Shown piece after piece: positions 35,076 through 45,849 of a DNA stretch of 64,000 bases (the first letter of the stretch is position 1; each line of letters opens with the position of its first letter). Location of the stretch: positions 53,815,314 to 53,879,313 of the forward strand of contig JAVGWX010000008.1 of NCBI GenBank assembly GCA_036924085.1, read 5' to 3'. The position numbers and the translations under genes were made by a program. The notes under the pieces are model-generated. The model did no database searches and had not been told where the DNA came from. It was given only the letters and a program-made list of their open reading frames with translations. The DNA is from Ariolimax columbianus. Taxonomy: Eukaryota > Mollusca > Gastropoda > Stylommatophora > Arionidae.

Positions 35076-35569
35076 CAACCATCAGTATTTTTATCTTTCG
35101 CACTAAGGAATCTATATCGTGCAGTTTGCTAGTAAACAACATTAAAGTACATTCTCTCTCGTCTCCAACTTGTGAACAGGACAGAGTTCTGCTAATTGAA
35201 GATGCGATCTGTCCAGGGTAGTTTGGAGGGTGTGAGGTCGCGACCGAGCGATCTGGGTGACCTGCGTCAACATAGATCGTTCGTTAATGGCTCTTCAGCA
35301 CCTCTACCAGGGTTGCCAGATGATTCTAGAAAAATCGCTAAAAAACATCTTCAAAACCGCTCAAAAGTAGCCGAATAATAAATTACTTGAAATGAAAGAA
35401 AATTTATTTTAAAATAGTTAAAGATGAACATAATTATATTTATATTTTTAGAAACGAAACTATTTTTTGTCACACAAAAGAACTGGTCAATTGGGCAGTT
35501 TAGCGGTACAATGTAAGATGAAAATAGATATAAACAATACATTTCAGTAACGATGTTATCTTCTTCTTT
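35076..35569. other. No recognisable gene
   Basis: No motif seen. 35380-35520 is A/T-rich. Confidence 0.4.
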
Positions 35570-35850
35570 TTCTTTGTGTTCGGTTTCGTATGCTCGTTTT
35601 ATGCCACCAGATGGGCCGCCTCCATGAAGTGACACGTCAGTCTGGGGTTCTCTCTGACATGTGCATTGCGCAGTCTGTGCTGCTTTCGTTTTATGCATGT
35701 GTACATTTAGTCTACAACTACCTGTTCTTAGGCGGAAAATTGTGATATACCGTTTCCTATTCAGCCTATTGATTTGGTCCTGTGGGTATTTCCTGTTTGT
35801 TCTCTCTATCCACTGTTGAATAAAAATGGAAAATAAATGAATCAATATAC
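35570..35850 (-). pseudogene. RNase H-type LINE tail, decayed
   Basis: The minus strand reads 'NRLNRKRYITIFRLRTGSCRL', 'HMHKTKAAQTAQCTC'. This is the post-RNase H block (FRLRTGHxRLN...C-x-C) of the family at 29086 and 47309. The second half of the zinc-like cluster is lost. Confidence 0.65.
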
Positions 35851-36089
35851 AATGAATGAATTGAATCAGCAAAGTGGTACGTCTCTGTCCCCCCCAAAAA
35901 AAACAAATTAGAAATCTAAATCTTCAGGCACAGTTTCTGTTTCACTATGTTCATATATGTCGGATGTAAACATGGACAGCATTGAGGTGGTTGGCTCCCA
36001 TTTCGATCTTTCATCATTGACAATCAAACTCAGATAATTAAAGAAACATAGGACTTCAATAAACCTATCTGAATTGTCTAATCATTGGC

Positions 36090-36350
36090 CATCCTTTCCA
36101 CCAGCCCAAGCCCTCCAGGTGCTTCGAATATCGCAGTCAATATCACTTTTCCACGTGAGTCAAGATCTGACTTTTGCCCTCTTGCCGTGTAATATTATTA
36201 GGAGGCCTCTTCACTCCTCAATGTGCGCACTATCCAACATCAGCGTCTCCTTGGCATACCGTGATCGACTGGTGATTGGTCAAGTTCTGATCAACAGTTC
36301 GGCGTTCATGATCTTGTGGAACCATCTCAGTCTCTCTATCATACGCAAAT
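36090..36350 (-). pseudogene. Possible LINE C-terminal relic
   Basis: Minus strand: 'RLRWFHKIMNAELLI', then 'GKRAKVRS'. This would fit the RLRWxGHxxRM...GKRxxGRP order of LINE tails, with many changes. Weak. Confidence 0.3.
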
Positions 36351-36524
36351 GACTGACGATTTATGCAATTCTATGAACATTTCAGAAAACTACCGTGTAA
36401 ACTGCCGACTAACATCAAGGTAAAAAACAAAGTAAGAAGAAAAACATGTCCCCAGTGTTTTTCATTTCAGTTTGTATATTCAATATGTTAACGCTGTTTG
36501 GCAAGTTATTTTTGGTAGGTATGA

Positions 36525-36745
36525 TTAGTGTAGTAGTAGAGCAACCGCTTTTCACGGCACAGGTGCGAGGTTCAACTCCCGCAAGCGTCATGCTCTAGAT
36601 GACCCAGTTGTTAATAGGTACCTGACTTACAGTTAGGGAAGGGAAAGGCCACCGGGAAGGGAGCTGGCCACCCTATCTCACGCAATCGGTGGCTAAGTTT
36701 ACTGAAGTATCTAACAAATCATTTCCGACCAGAGCTAAAGTCCGC
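36525..36745 (+). repeat. SINE core family 1, A/B boxes visible
   Basis: Head 'gtagtagagcaaccgc' (A-box region), then 'cgaggttcaactcccgc' (B-box GGTTCAACTCC). Body 'gacccagttgttaataggtacctgac', 'gttagggaaggg' and 'gctggccaccc'. Confidence 0.7.
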
Positions 36746-37329
36746 TGAAGGACATAATTTACATTTAACCTTTCTAATCAATATGTCAACTATTATCAAA
36801 CTATTTTTATTTATAACGAATCATCCTTATACCTGAAAACCGAGTCTCGGGTACCTCCGTAGCAGACATTATGAGGCTGTACTGCAACTTTACCTGACCT
36901 ACAACAATGTTTGCTATGCGACTATAGCGTATTCAGAAATATGTGAATGTGTTAATACGTGAATGCAGAAATATGCGTTAGAATGATAATAGTATCTTAA
37001 TAATTCACCTATCATCCTGAATTGTGTATGTGCCCCTATTTTCATAACGATGTTAATGTGATATGCAGAAATATTATGTAGACTGCACGTATTTATAAAA
37101 ACATAGGTTTTATTTGTTATTTGCATTTTTATTGATTATACACAAAACGCATTTTACAGTATTTCCGATAAATAAAAAGGCATTTAGGGCCGTAACATCT
37201 TCGTTCATCATAGGAGTGTGTGTACATTTTCTTGGCCTTTTAAATGTTCACTATTATTTGTAATAATTTGATTTCTAGTAAGAGCTATTTGATCAAAGAA
37301 AATTATATGTTTGTGTTTTTGTTTCTTTT
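36746..37329. other. No recognisable gene
   Basis: A/T-rich, nothing assignable. Confidence 0.4.
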
Positions 37330-37685
37330 TCTTCTTCTTCGTTCGTTCTCAATCTCCCACTACCAAATCCTGAACGGGCTTAAGTAGCAGAATATAGTAA
37401 AGAGAACAGAATATGTTGTGTCGTAGTTTACAGCTTGGCTGCGATATTTGCACCTTTCGGTCCAACACATCCGACTTCAGCAAGCATTTTTTTAGTACCG
37501 GGTTAGCATTCCCTCTTCGATCCCTTCTCCTTAGCCAGTCTGCCCTGCTGCAGCCTGTTATCCAGGATCACCGCATGGAGGTGTAGAAGGGTCTTGGCAG
37601 CTATGGTTCGCTGGCCCTGACGCTAGCAGTCAGCTATGAGTCGCTGACCACTGCAGCTCATGCGCTGCTCAGCATCTTGATCCCT
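37330..37685 (-). repeat. SINE-A copy, near full length, GAA-type tail
   Basis: Begins on the plus strand 'ttcttcttcttcgttcgttctcaatctcccac' and ends 'ctcatgcgctgctcagcatcttgatccc'. One of the best preserved copies. Confidence 0.8.
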
Positions 37686-37779
37686 TGTTTCTTTTTAATT
37701 AAATTTTATGTTTCAAGCTTTACGATAAATTTAAGCATGTAGTAGTTGTCAGATGGATTTAAACTTGGTTAACTAGAAA

Positions 37780-38808
37780 AAGGCAGAGTGGGCATAAATA
37801 AGGAGTACTATGGGTGGGGGAGGGGGTGTAAGTACAGAGTGGAGTGCCACAGGGCTCAGTTTTTGGGAACAATTGTGTTCCTAATATATATATAAACGAT
37901 TTGGATATTGATATCGGATCCGTGATTGCAAAATTCGCTGATGACAGAAAACTTTGCAGTAGTGTCTCATCTAAAGCAGACGTGGATATACTGATGTCGG
38001 ATGTAGATAAAATTCGAGAATGGTCTGTAAGCTGGCAAATGGAGTTTAATGTAGATAAATGTGCAGTTATCTACATGGGTAGATCAAATATTGAAGATAA
38101 TTACAGAATGGGCGACAACAATATTAGAATGATAGAAAGTGAAAGGGAACTAGGGGTTACAATAAATCATACAGGTAAGGTGAGTGAGCAAATCCAGGTA
38201 GCAGTGAAAACGACAAATGCAATGTTAGGCATGATAAAAAGAAATATTAAACATACGAGCAAGGAAGTGATAACCAAACTGTATAAAGCATTAGTTACTC
38301 CTAGATTGGAGTACTGTGTACAGGTCAGGCGTGGAGTCCTTGTAGAAGGGAAAGATGCTGGAAAGGATTACAAAAAAGAGCAACAAAACTGATAGTGGGA
38401 ATCCAGAATTATAATTATGAGGAAAGGCTCAGAAAAACCGGCCTACAGTGCCTAGAAAAGAGACGAATTCGAGGTGACTTAATACAGGTTTATAAGATAG
38501 TCAAAGGAATGGATAAATTAGACTATAACAAGCTTTTTTCAAAACACAAACAACTACAAGAACAAGAGGCAGTGCTGCAAATTAACTACAGAAAGGTCCA
38601 GATTAGATAGGAAATATTTTTTTAGTCAGAGATTGGTGAATGCTTGGAATGCATTGCCACAGGAAGTAGTGGAGACAGGGGCAATTAAGGCATTTAAGAA
38701 TAGATCGGATGCACATAGCTTTTAGAGCAAGGACATGTAAATGAAACTGGTTGTTTATAGACTCTGCATAGTCTTCTAAGCCAGTATAAAAACGTTAAGT
38801 TAAGGAAC
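37780..38808 (+). pseudogene. CR1/L2-like LINE, 5'-truncated RT to 3' UTR
   Basis: RT palm from motif B (VPQGSVFG, IYINDLD) and motif C (IAKFADD), then 'WSVSWQMEFNVDKCAVI', 'ELGVTI', 'YKALVTPRLEYCVQV'. A frameshift near 38390 is followed by 'NYNYEERLRKTGLQCLEKRRI', 'DLIQVYKIVKG' and 'NAWNALPQEVVETGAIKAFK', then a stop. The 3' UTR ends 'gttaagttaa'. This is the longest copy of the family and probably the source type for the short copies at 6745, 26265, 45357 and 59912. Motif A and everything before it are missing. Confidence 0.85.
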
Positions 38809-39347
38809 GAATGGTTTCAATGCATGCCACCTGACAGAGAGGGTAGCAGAGCAGATCGAATTCCCTATAGAGCAAATGTGGGTTTTTCTGTTGAGGACGA
38901 AATAAACAAACATAGCCAGCACACGCCGGTGCGACAGCAGGGATGAACCGGCTTGTAGTCATTTGTCTAAAAACCTTCGAATGGAAAAACGTCAATGAAA
39001 ATAACATTTTTTAAATTAATGTATTTTTTGCTTTAAAATTACATGTATGTATAAGGTACTCACTCTATTCATAATCGAATGACTCAAATAGGTTGATGAC
39101 TTTTGGCTGAATAAATGGCAAACCATCTTTCTGCCAATAACCATTTTGCTCTTTCAGTAATGGTTCTCACATTTAATTCAGAGTTGTGTGTCAATGTCCG
39201 AGAGGACAGCATACGCAATGCTCTATATATCTGATAGTTTGAAGGTTGTGTTGTCAGTTGCCACCTGGCCTTTCACATTTCTCCAAACTAATGCTATAAG
39301 ATTTAATTGTGAATGGAACGGTGACAATCTTAAACACACGTGTGATC
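38809..39347. other. No recognisable gene
   Basis: Nothing assignable. Confidence 0.4.
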
Positions 39348-39693
39348 AAGGTGCTGAGCAGTGCATCAGCTGCAGCGGTCAGCGAGCTATAGCTGACTGC
39401 TAGTGTCATGGCCAGTGAACCAGAGCTGCCAAGACCTTTCTATACATCCACGCGGTGATCCTGGATAACAGACTGCGACAGGGCAGACTGGCCAAGGAAA
39501 AGCGATCAAAGAGGGAAGGCAAACCTGTATTCAAAAATGGATGTGTCGAACCGAAAGGTGCAAATATCACAGTCAAGCTGTAAACTAAGACACAACATAT
39601 TCCGTTCCCCGAACAACATTCTGATACTTGCAAACTATTTTCAGAGTTTGGTAGTGGGAGATTCAGAGCGAAGAAGAACAAGCAGAAGAAAAG
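39348..39693 (+). repeat. SINE-A copy
   Basis: From 'gtgctgagcagtgcatcag' to 'ggtagtgggagattcagagcgaagaagaac', GAA-type tail. It abuts the DDE transposase relic on its right. Confidence 0.8.
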
Positions 39694-39699
39694 AAAACA

Positions 39700-40660
39700 C
39701 ACATGATCATGCTCCTGGATTACTTTGTCGGTCAGAAAAATCTTTGTCCTGTATGCATTATTTACAAGTGACAACAATTGAGGTTTGAGGTGCATTTCCG
39801 CAAATTGAATGTTCTCCTTTGTAAGTGGCTGCATTATGGCAGGAAGCATTGTCCATTACCAGGCAGGATTGTCTATCTAATGAAGGAAGCACACTTTTCT
39901 CAATCCACTCTCCAAATATGTGATCATTTATCTCTGATTGTCGGTAGATTTTGACACAAGCATGGGTTCATCATTCTTCAACAGTCCATTATGTCCACAA
40001 CCTGTATAGGCTATTATCAATCGTTGTCCTTTACCGCTTGGCACAATTCTCTTTATAGTTCCATCTACAGATTGTCACTTCTTTTCGTTAGTATGGTCTG
40101 CATTTATTCATGTTTCATCTTTATGCACAATCTCGTAATTTTCTTTACGCCTTTCTATAATTTCCCGTCAATATTTATTGCTATTTTCTGCTGATATAAA
40201 CTACTAGGTAAGTTTTTTCATAATTTATATTTCTTCCGCCGGTATTCTTGCGAAATGTGAAGCCAGCACACTTTACCGGTTTCCATAATGTAGTTTTAGA
40301 GATATTTTTTTTTTTTTTTTTCGTTCGCCTTATTTATCTATTCCCCAAGGCGTGTGTGCGTTACACTGTGGTTTTTATTTTGCCCCTGTCGGCCCAGTGC
40401 ACCCGACTTCAGCATGCATTTTATGTAAGGGTCTGCTTCCTCCTGCATTTTCTAAGGGTTTGCTTCCCCGGGGTAATGGCCGGTGCTGTGATGGGGATCG
40501 AACCCAGCACCTTCTGGTTGTGAGCCGTGCCACTTAACCACTAGGCCACGCCGTCCCCGTTTTAGAGATATGAATGTCGTTCTTCTTTCTTAGTGAAATG
40601 TTCAATTTCGTTATGGTCAGTGCTTCTTTAGAATCTCACGTTCTATAAAGCTATCGTTTA
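39700..40660 (-). pseudogene. IS630/Tc1-type DDE transposase relic, split by SINE
   Basis: Minus strand, C-terminal half: 'IVHKDET' (first acidic motif, next codon TGA instead of W), 'VDGTIKRIVPSGKGQRLIIAYTG', 'FGEWIEKSVLPSLD' and 'CLVMDNASCHN' (second aspartate), then decay. Right of the SINE, 40571-40660 reads 'NEIEHFTKKEERHSY' and probably belongs to the same gene. The catalytic neighbourhoods are recognisable but frames are broken. The SINE 40306-40558 interrupts it with a 13-bp duplication. Confidence 0.7.
40306..40558 (-). mobile_element. Young tRNA-derived SINE with 13-bp TSD
   Basis: Flanked by gttttagagatat at 40293-40305 and 40559-40571. In element orientation it has a near-perfect A box (TGGCCTAGTGG) and B box (GGTTCGATCCC) in a tRNA-like head. 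The body contains 'tgctgaagtcgggtgcactgg', which resembles SINE-A's 'tgctgaagtcggatgtg', and the end is 'gcgaacg' plus a poly-A of about 15. Intact pol III boxes and an intact duplication suggest a recent insertion. Confidence 0.92.
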
Positions 40661-41042
40661 ATGGCTTATTTGTTAAAGCTGTCAGCTTTCCTTTCTGTTC
40701 CTCGGTTTACGGTGGAAATTGTAGACAGCCTGTCATGGTTTAGTTTCCAACAAGGGAATGTCCTGTTGGTAATACCCAGTGCATTCATTGTTGTTTTCTC
40801 TGGGTTTGAAATACGAGGATACAGTTTTAGCCTATCGTGCGAAACACCTTTACAATTTTTGGCTATTTTTTTTATCGTAACGAGTTTAATTTCTTGTTCT
40901 TGTGATTGCATCATAGATGTTTACACCATCATGCGAGTTTCCGCGATGAACTCGACCGTTTACTGCAGTTGTTCTTTAGCCATACAACTTTGATTGTAGT
41001 GTCAGATCATTTGGCCAGTGTATTCTCCTTAACTAACCATAA
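40661..41042. other. Unassigned open frames
   Basis: Both strands have frames of 80-110 codons (plus 40661-40993, minus 40914-40666). I recognise no domain. It may be the N-terminal part of the transposase relic or another old element. Confidence 0.3.
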
Positions 41043-41290
41043 CTAAAAATGCTCGGCAGTTTGTTCGCTTGTCCCACATGTACACAGCGGCGAAGCAGAC
41101 AGACGAAGCCTGTACATGTGTTTATTCAGTCTATTGTGCCCAGTCATGAGGCATAGAATGATAGTCTTCATCTTTCCGGTCAAGTGTATGGTAGTCAACG
41201 TTGGGTTGCTTTTGCTCTCTTCTGTCAGCCTGGGCAACTCTCTTTTTCTCAAAGTATGTGATTTCGCTGTCTTCTTGTTCACATTCTTCT
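41043..41290 (-). pseudogene. RNase H-type LINE tail
   Basis: Minus strand: 'KMKTIILCLMTGHNRLNKHMYRL', 'CTCGTSEQTAEHF'. The C-x-C...H half of the tail cluster is kept, and the sequence stops there. A different subfamily from 29086. Confidence 0.7.
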
Positions 41291-41339
41291 CTTTGCAGAT
41301 TCTGGTGCCGGAACAAGCTGGATTTAGAGAATGCTACAG

Positions 41340-41585
41340 TTTAGAAGATCCCGTCTGCCGAAGACGGATGTGTCGGACCGAAATGTGCAAATATCGCAGT
41401 CAAGCTGTAAACTAATGACACAACGCATTCTGTTCTCTGGACTACATCCTGCTACTTGCAAAGCCCTGTTCGGGGCTTTGTAGCCGGGAGATTGAGAACG
41501 AACGCAGAAGAAGAAGGAGAAGAAGAAGATGAAGAAGAAGAAGAAGAAGAAGAAGAAGAAGAAGAAGAAGAAGAAGAAGAAGAAG
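41340..41585 (+). repeat. Partial SINE-A with expanded GAA tail inside RT
   Basis: The 3' half of SINE-A ('gatgtgtcggaccgaaatgtgc' to 'tagccgggagattgagaacgaacg') is followed by about 75 bp of GAA repeat. Flanks 'agatcccgtc' and 'agatccagtc' look like a nine-of-ten target duplication, and the LINE frame resumes (DPV / DPV). Confidence 0.8.
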
Positions 41586-42810
41586 CAGCAGCAGTAGATC
41601 CAGTCACTTACTTATCTCAATCGATAGAAGATGCTTTCCAAGAAAAGAAAAAGGCTCTAGCACTGTGCGTTGATTTCAACCAGACCTTCGATAAGGTATG
41701 GAAAGATGCCATTATGGCAAAACTAGGGAGAAGTGGGATTCAATGCAACATACAAAGCTGGATCCAGTCATACCTGTACAACAGGAGAACAAGAGTCACC
41801 ATCGACGGGCAGAAGAGTAAAAACGGCTGCTCTACAATGGAGTACCTCATATGGGGGGGGGGGGATAATTTCACCAATATTGTTTCTTGTTTATATTAAC
41901 GACTTGGTCAAGGATCTTCCAACTGGAATGAAAGCTGTCTTATTTGCAGACGATCTTGTACTCTGGTGTGCTGATGAACACGCCACTACAGAAAACCAAA
42001 GAATGCAGATGGCAGCAGACATGCTGTCGGCGTGGGCAGAGAAATGGAGTGTCCCAATAAACCACAGACAAGACCTCCAAGACGCTGTTTTCCCTTTCCC
42101 CAAAAGACCAAACAACCAACTTGCGTTTAGGAATGTCCACGATCAAGGAAGAAAACCCCCCTACCTATCTTGGGGTGACATTTGATAAAAGGCTTAGTTG
42201 GAATAAACATATTGGAAATGCAAAAGGGAATGCCCGAAGGAGGCTAGGCCTACTCAGAAAAACAGCAGGCACCAGCTGGAGAGCAAACGAAAGAACCCTT
42301 TAAACAGTGTACAATGGAGTAATAAGACCTTGCTTGGAGTTCGGATCCACAGCTTGGTCATCAGCTGCCAATACACATCTGCAGTCATTGGACAAGGTGA
42401 TAAACTAAGCCCTCAGGCTCATTACAGGAGCCATGGAAACTACGCCGATTTTAGATATGCAGAAAGTTACTGGATTACAGACACAGTCCCATAGAAGAGA
42501 CACAAAAAGTATGAACCAGATAGAAAAGTAGAACAGTATGCTACATCACCAAATGAAGGCAAGACTAGAAGATTTTGCTTTTGGTCGTCTTAAATGAGGC
42601 AGCTTTGCATACCGGGGAAAGAGACTTAGAAGACAGCACCAAGCAGACCTATCCGTGAAGACAACACAGCTGAAACTCATACTATACCCAAATACATTGG
42701 GAAGAGGACAATGAAACCATATAGATAAATTCATCAGTCACTGGTCTCAATACTGGACACGGCTACAACGATCTGATAAACTGAGTATGATCGAAGAAAA
42801 CTATCCTAAA

Positions 42811-43109
42811 CAATCGTGGATACATGCCTACACAGATGGATCAGCAACAATCATGGATACCTGCCTACACAGATGGATCAGCAACAATCATGGATACATG
42901 CCTACACAGATGGATCAGCAACAATCGTTGATACATGCCTTCATAGATGGATCAGCAACAATCGTGGATACATGCCTTCATAGATGGATCAGCAACAATC
43001 GTGGATACATGCCTACATAGATGGATCAGCAACAATCATGGATACACGCCTACACAGATGGATCAGCCACAATCGTGGATACACGCCTACACAGATGGAT
43101 CAGCAACAA
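42811..43109 (+). repeat. 37-bp minisatellite, eight units, in LINE RNase H
   Basis: Units start 'cctacacagatggatcag' at 42827, 42864, 42901, 42938, 42975, 43012, 43049 and 43086 (exact 37-bp spacing). In one frame each unit encodes HAYTDGSA, the first catalytic-aspartate motif of RNase H. As 37 is not a multiple of three, a single frame cycles through all three translations, all without stops. The last unit joins the normal downstream RNase H sequence (TNAGKNGVAG). Confidence 0.97.
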
Positions 43110-43865
43110 ATGCTGGCAAAAATGGAGTCGCTGGTATATATATAACATTCCATGAGGACCATTGTGAGACAAGAAGTGTTCCTACTGGTAAATTCTGCTC
43201 CAACTATACAGCTGAGGTTCAAGCGCTCAAACAGGCTGCCAACATGATACAGGACAGTAATTCTGATTGCCACCAAGTGGTCATCTTCACAGACGCAGTA
43301 TCTGTGTTGAAAGCTCTTAAGGGTGTTACACTCGCTTATGAGAAGTGAGCTTGGCAGGGTATCTGCTGGAAAGCGAACTATACTCCAGTGGCTGCCTTCC
43401 CACTGTGGCGTACTTGGAAATGAGAGTGCAGATGAGCTTGCAAAGAATGTAGGAGAATGTAAACAAGAAGACGCTTTTCAAATAATAAAGGCACTAAGAT
43501 CTGTGTTACGTGTTTACAAACTGAAAACAATTATGAAAACGAAGTGAGGCAGATCTCGATACTTTTAGTGCATTAATAGTGACCGTTTATGATTTTCCGT
43601 GAAAACGCGTGTAATTTGTGGTCCCTTTTGCACACATCTCCATGAGTTACTGTAGAACTCCTAAAATGCTATCCAATGTCGACATGCATTTACCGAAAAT
43701 ATATCCTAAATAAGTTAGAATGCGCCCTAATAACTTCATTTAACTAAAACAATTGTCACATAACGTTGATCTTACAATAACTAAAAACACATATTTTCAT
43801 CATTTTATATCTACTAATTGCTGAGATATATTGTTTTCAAGATCGACACATAAGCCTGAAGGCAC

Positions 43866-44106
43866 TGTAATTATATGTATTGACTAGATGATGTGGAAAA
43901 TAACATTGGAACAGGACAGAAGTACATCTTTGTCTGAAACAGAGCGAAACGGATACACACGGGTTCAGAGAAATGGTGGCTATAGATTGTAATTATATTT
44001 ATTTACTGGATGATATAGAAAATACCATTGGAACAGAAGTACATCATTGTCTGAAACAGAGCGAAACGGATACACGCGGGTTCAGAGTGATGATGGCTAT
44101 AGATTG
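43866..44106 (+). repeat. 122-bp tandem duplication
   Basis: Two units start 'tgtaattatat' at 43866 and 43988. Both contain 'ctgaaacagagcgaaacggatacac' and 'cgggttcagag', with scattered substitutions. The second unit is open in one frame (MAIDC... to 44158). No known domain. Confidence 0.88.
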
Positions 44107-45356
44107 CGGACAACATTTGCTTACACTAAAGATCCAGGAATGTTTACCGTCTAGCTGATTAGCGACTTTAGAAGGAATGTGGTTATTAATGTTGCACGAT
44201 TCAGCGATATTAAACTGTCGACAGCTATGTTATTTGCTCGAACTGCGGCCTGTTCGTGGGGAATTACTTTTTTTAGTGAAGTATAATAGCTAAGACACAA
44301 AAGCTGGCTTTGCACAAATGGTTCACGATGGTGAAAAGTCGTTCTGTTAGGATCATCATCATGAGCCCGTCACTTCAGATTGCAGAGTGTAGTCCCAACA
44401 CTGCCTTTGATTTATTCTAATCAGCTGTGAAAAAATAATGAATCCATTTGTTTACATGACGGTTTCAGTAATACGGTTTTTACACGGTGATATTGTTCTC
44501 CCCATGAACAACCTTCTTTAGTTACGATTTGGCAGGACGAAAACAGTGGCTCTATTATATATACACCGATAGCCACTTGGACGCCGGGGCAAGTCCGTAA
44601 AAGAAACGATCAATAGAGTGAAAGGCGATGTTTATTTCCGCATTGCGAACACATCTCACAATTTCAGGTTGAGTCTTAACAGCTTGCAGATACAGTTCGA
44701 TGTTTAATTAGAAGACGAGGTATTTAGCTACCAGAGTCATAGCTACTCCCGCCGTTTACCCTTTCTTGGTTGACTTTCTTGTCGTTGACATTTAGAGCAC
44801 TGAGTAAAAACCACATTGCGTGACGACGTGGCAACGCTCTGTTTTAATTATTTATTTACCTTTGTTTTAATTAGGCAGTCGGATTTCCCTGGTCCGTACA
44901 GTTCTGAGTTGGCTGTTGAAAGCGGACGCCACCGGGGAAGAACAGCTACAGAGCGGTCCCACGTGAAGGTTGAAGCCACGTTCTGCTATCGGCTGGCCCA
45001 TCAACACTGCAGTGGCTTCGTCAAGTCCGGGCATGTCCCAGCATAGATGTACACTCCAGCCTGGCACATCACGTTCGGCACAAGACTCTTCCTCTCGTCT
45101 ATTCTTTGCACTTGGAAACATACTTTGTGCCCATCAGCCTGGCCAAAAAGACGCATATCAATACTACGATCCACATAATTGTGAGCCTGATGACAAGCCT
45201 TTACTCTAGCCAATATGTCCTGGAATTCAAGAGGCGCACCTCATCCTGCTACCAGAAAAAAATAGCCCAGCACGAATCGTTTCATTTAACAACAACAATG
45301 GCTCATGAGCTCGTAATATAGCAACAATGACTATTTACTATAGTGGGCATTCACAA
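44107..45356. other. Unassigned, relatively G/C-richer
   Basis: 44816-45215 has overlapping frames of 70-84 codons on both strands ('VPGWSVHLCWDMPGLDEA' on minus) with no domain that I recognise. Could be an exon or an old element. I cannot decide. Confidence 0.3.
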
Positions 45357-45660
45357 AAAGTTAACTTAACGTCTTTATACTGGTTTAGAAGACCCTGCAG
45401 AGTCTGTATACAACCAGTTACATTTACATCACCTTGCTCTAAAAGCTATGCGCATCCAGTTTATTTTTAAATGCATTAACTGTCCCTGCCTCCACTACCT
45501 CCCCTGGCAATGCATTCCAAGCAGACACCACTCTCTGACTAAAAAAATATTTCCTAATATCTAACCTGGACCTCTCTTTAGTCAGCTTGTAGCTATGCCC
45601 TCGTGTTATTGTAGGTAGCTGTATTTAAAAAAAATTGTTATAGTCTAATTTATCGATTCC
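45357..45660 (-). mobile_element. CR1/L2-like LINE, 5'-truncated 3' end
   Basis: Starts on the plus strand 'gttaacttaacgtctttatactgg', the same 3' terminus as the other copies. Coding remnant: '[16 protein letters not shown]' with 'REVQVRY' ahead of it. Confidence 0.8.
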
Positions 45661-45849
45661 TCTGTAACAGTTTATCGAAAAAAATATACCATGACAGCTG
45701 TGTCACAGAAGGCCAGGCGTGGGTCAAACTTGATGTAGAGCCTGGAAAGCGTAGTATTACATTCACAGTGCAGATGTCAATCGTAAGTAAAACAAAGGTA
45801 AACCAATCAAAATCCTTCCCAGTCCTCGCGGAGCATAAGTCTTCAACAA

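Larger units (their letters stand above)
41297..43545 (+). pseudogene. LINE with RT and RNase H, interrupted
   Basis: Plus strand: 'VPEQAGFRECYSLEDPV', then SINE-A plus GAA tract, then 'DPVTYLSQSIEDAFQEKK', motif A 'LCVDFNQTFDKVW', a 12-G run (41853-41864) that shifts frame, 'GIISPILFLVYINDL', motif C 'LFADDLVLW', 'YLGVTFDKRLSW'. After a decayed stretch come RNase H 'AYTDGSATNAGKNGVAG', 'YTAEVQALKQA', 'VIFTDAVSVLKAL' and 'QWLPSHCGVLGNESADELAK'. The order RT then RNase H fits I/Jockey-group LINEs. It is dead by shifts, but the catalytic motifs are readable. It is 5'-truncated within RT. Confidence 0.85.

Noticed and set aside
36541..36600. A genuine tRNA gene
   Set aside because: A and B boxes are present, but no cloverleaf with a proper acceptor stem could be folded, and the downstream SINE body explains it.
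41511..41585. Acidic poly-Glu protein gene
   Set aside because: It is a GAA microsatellite grown from a SINE tail inside a LINE.
42787..43348. CRISPR-like array (37-bp regular repeat)
   Set aside because: Units are contiguous with no spacers and code for a LINE RNase H motif.
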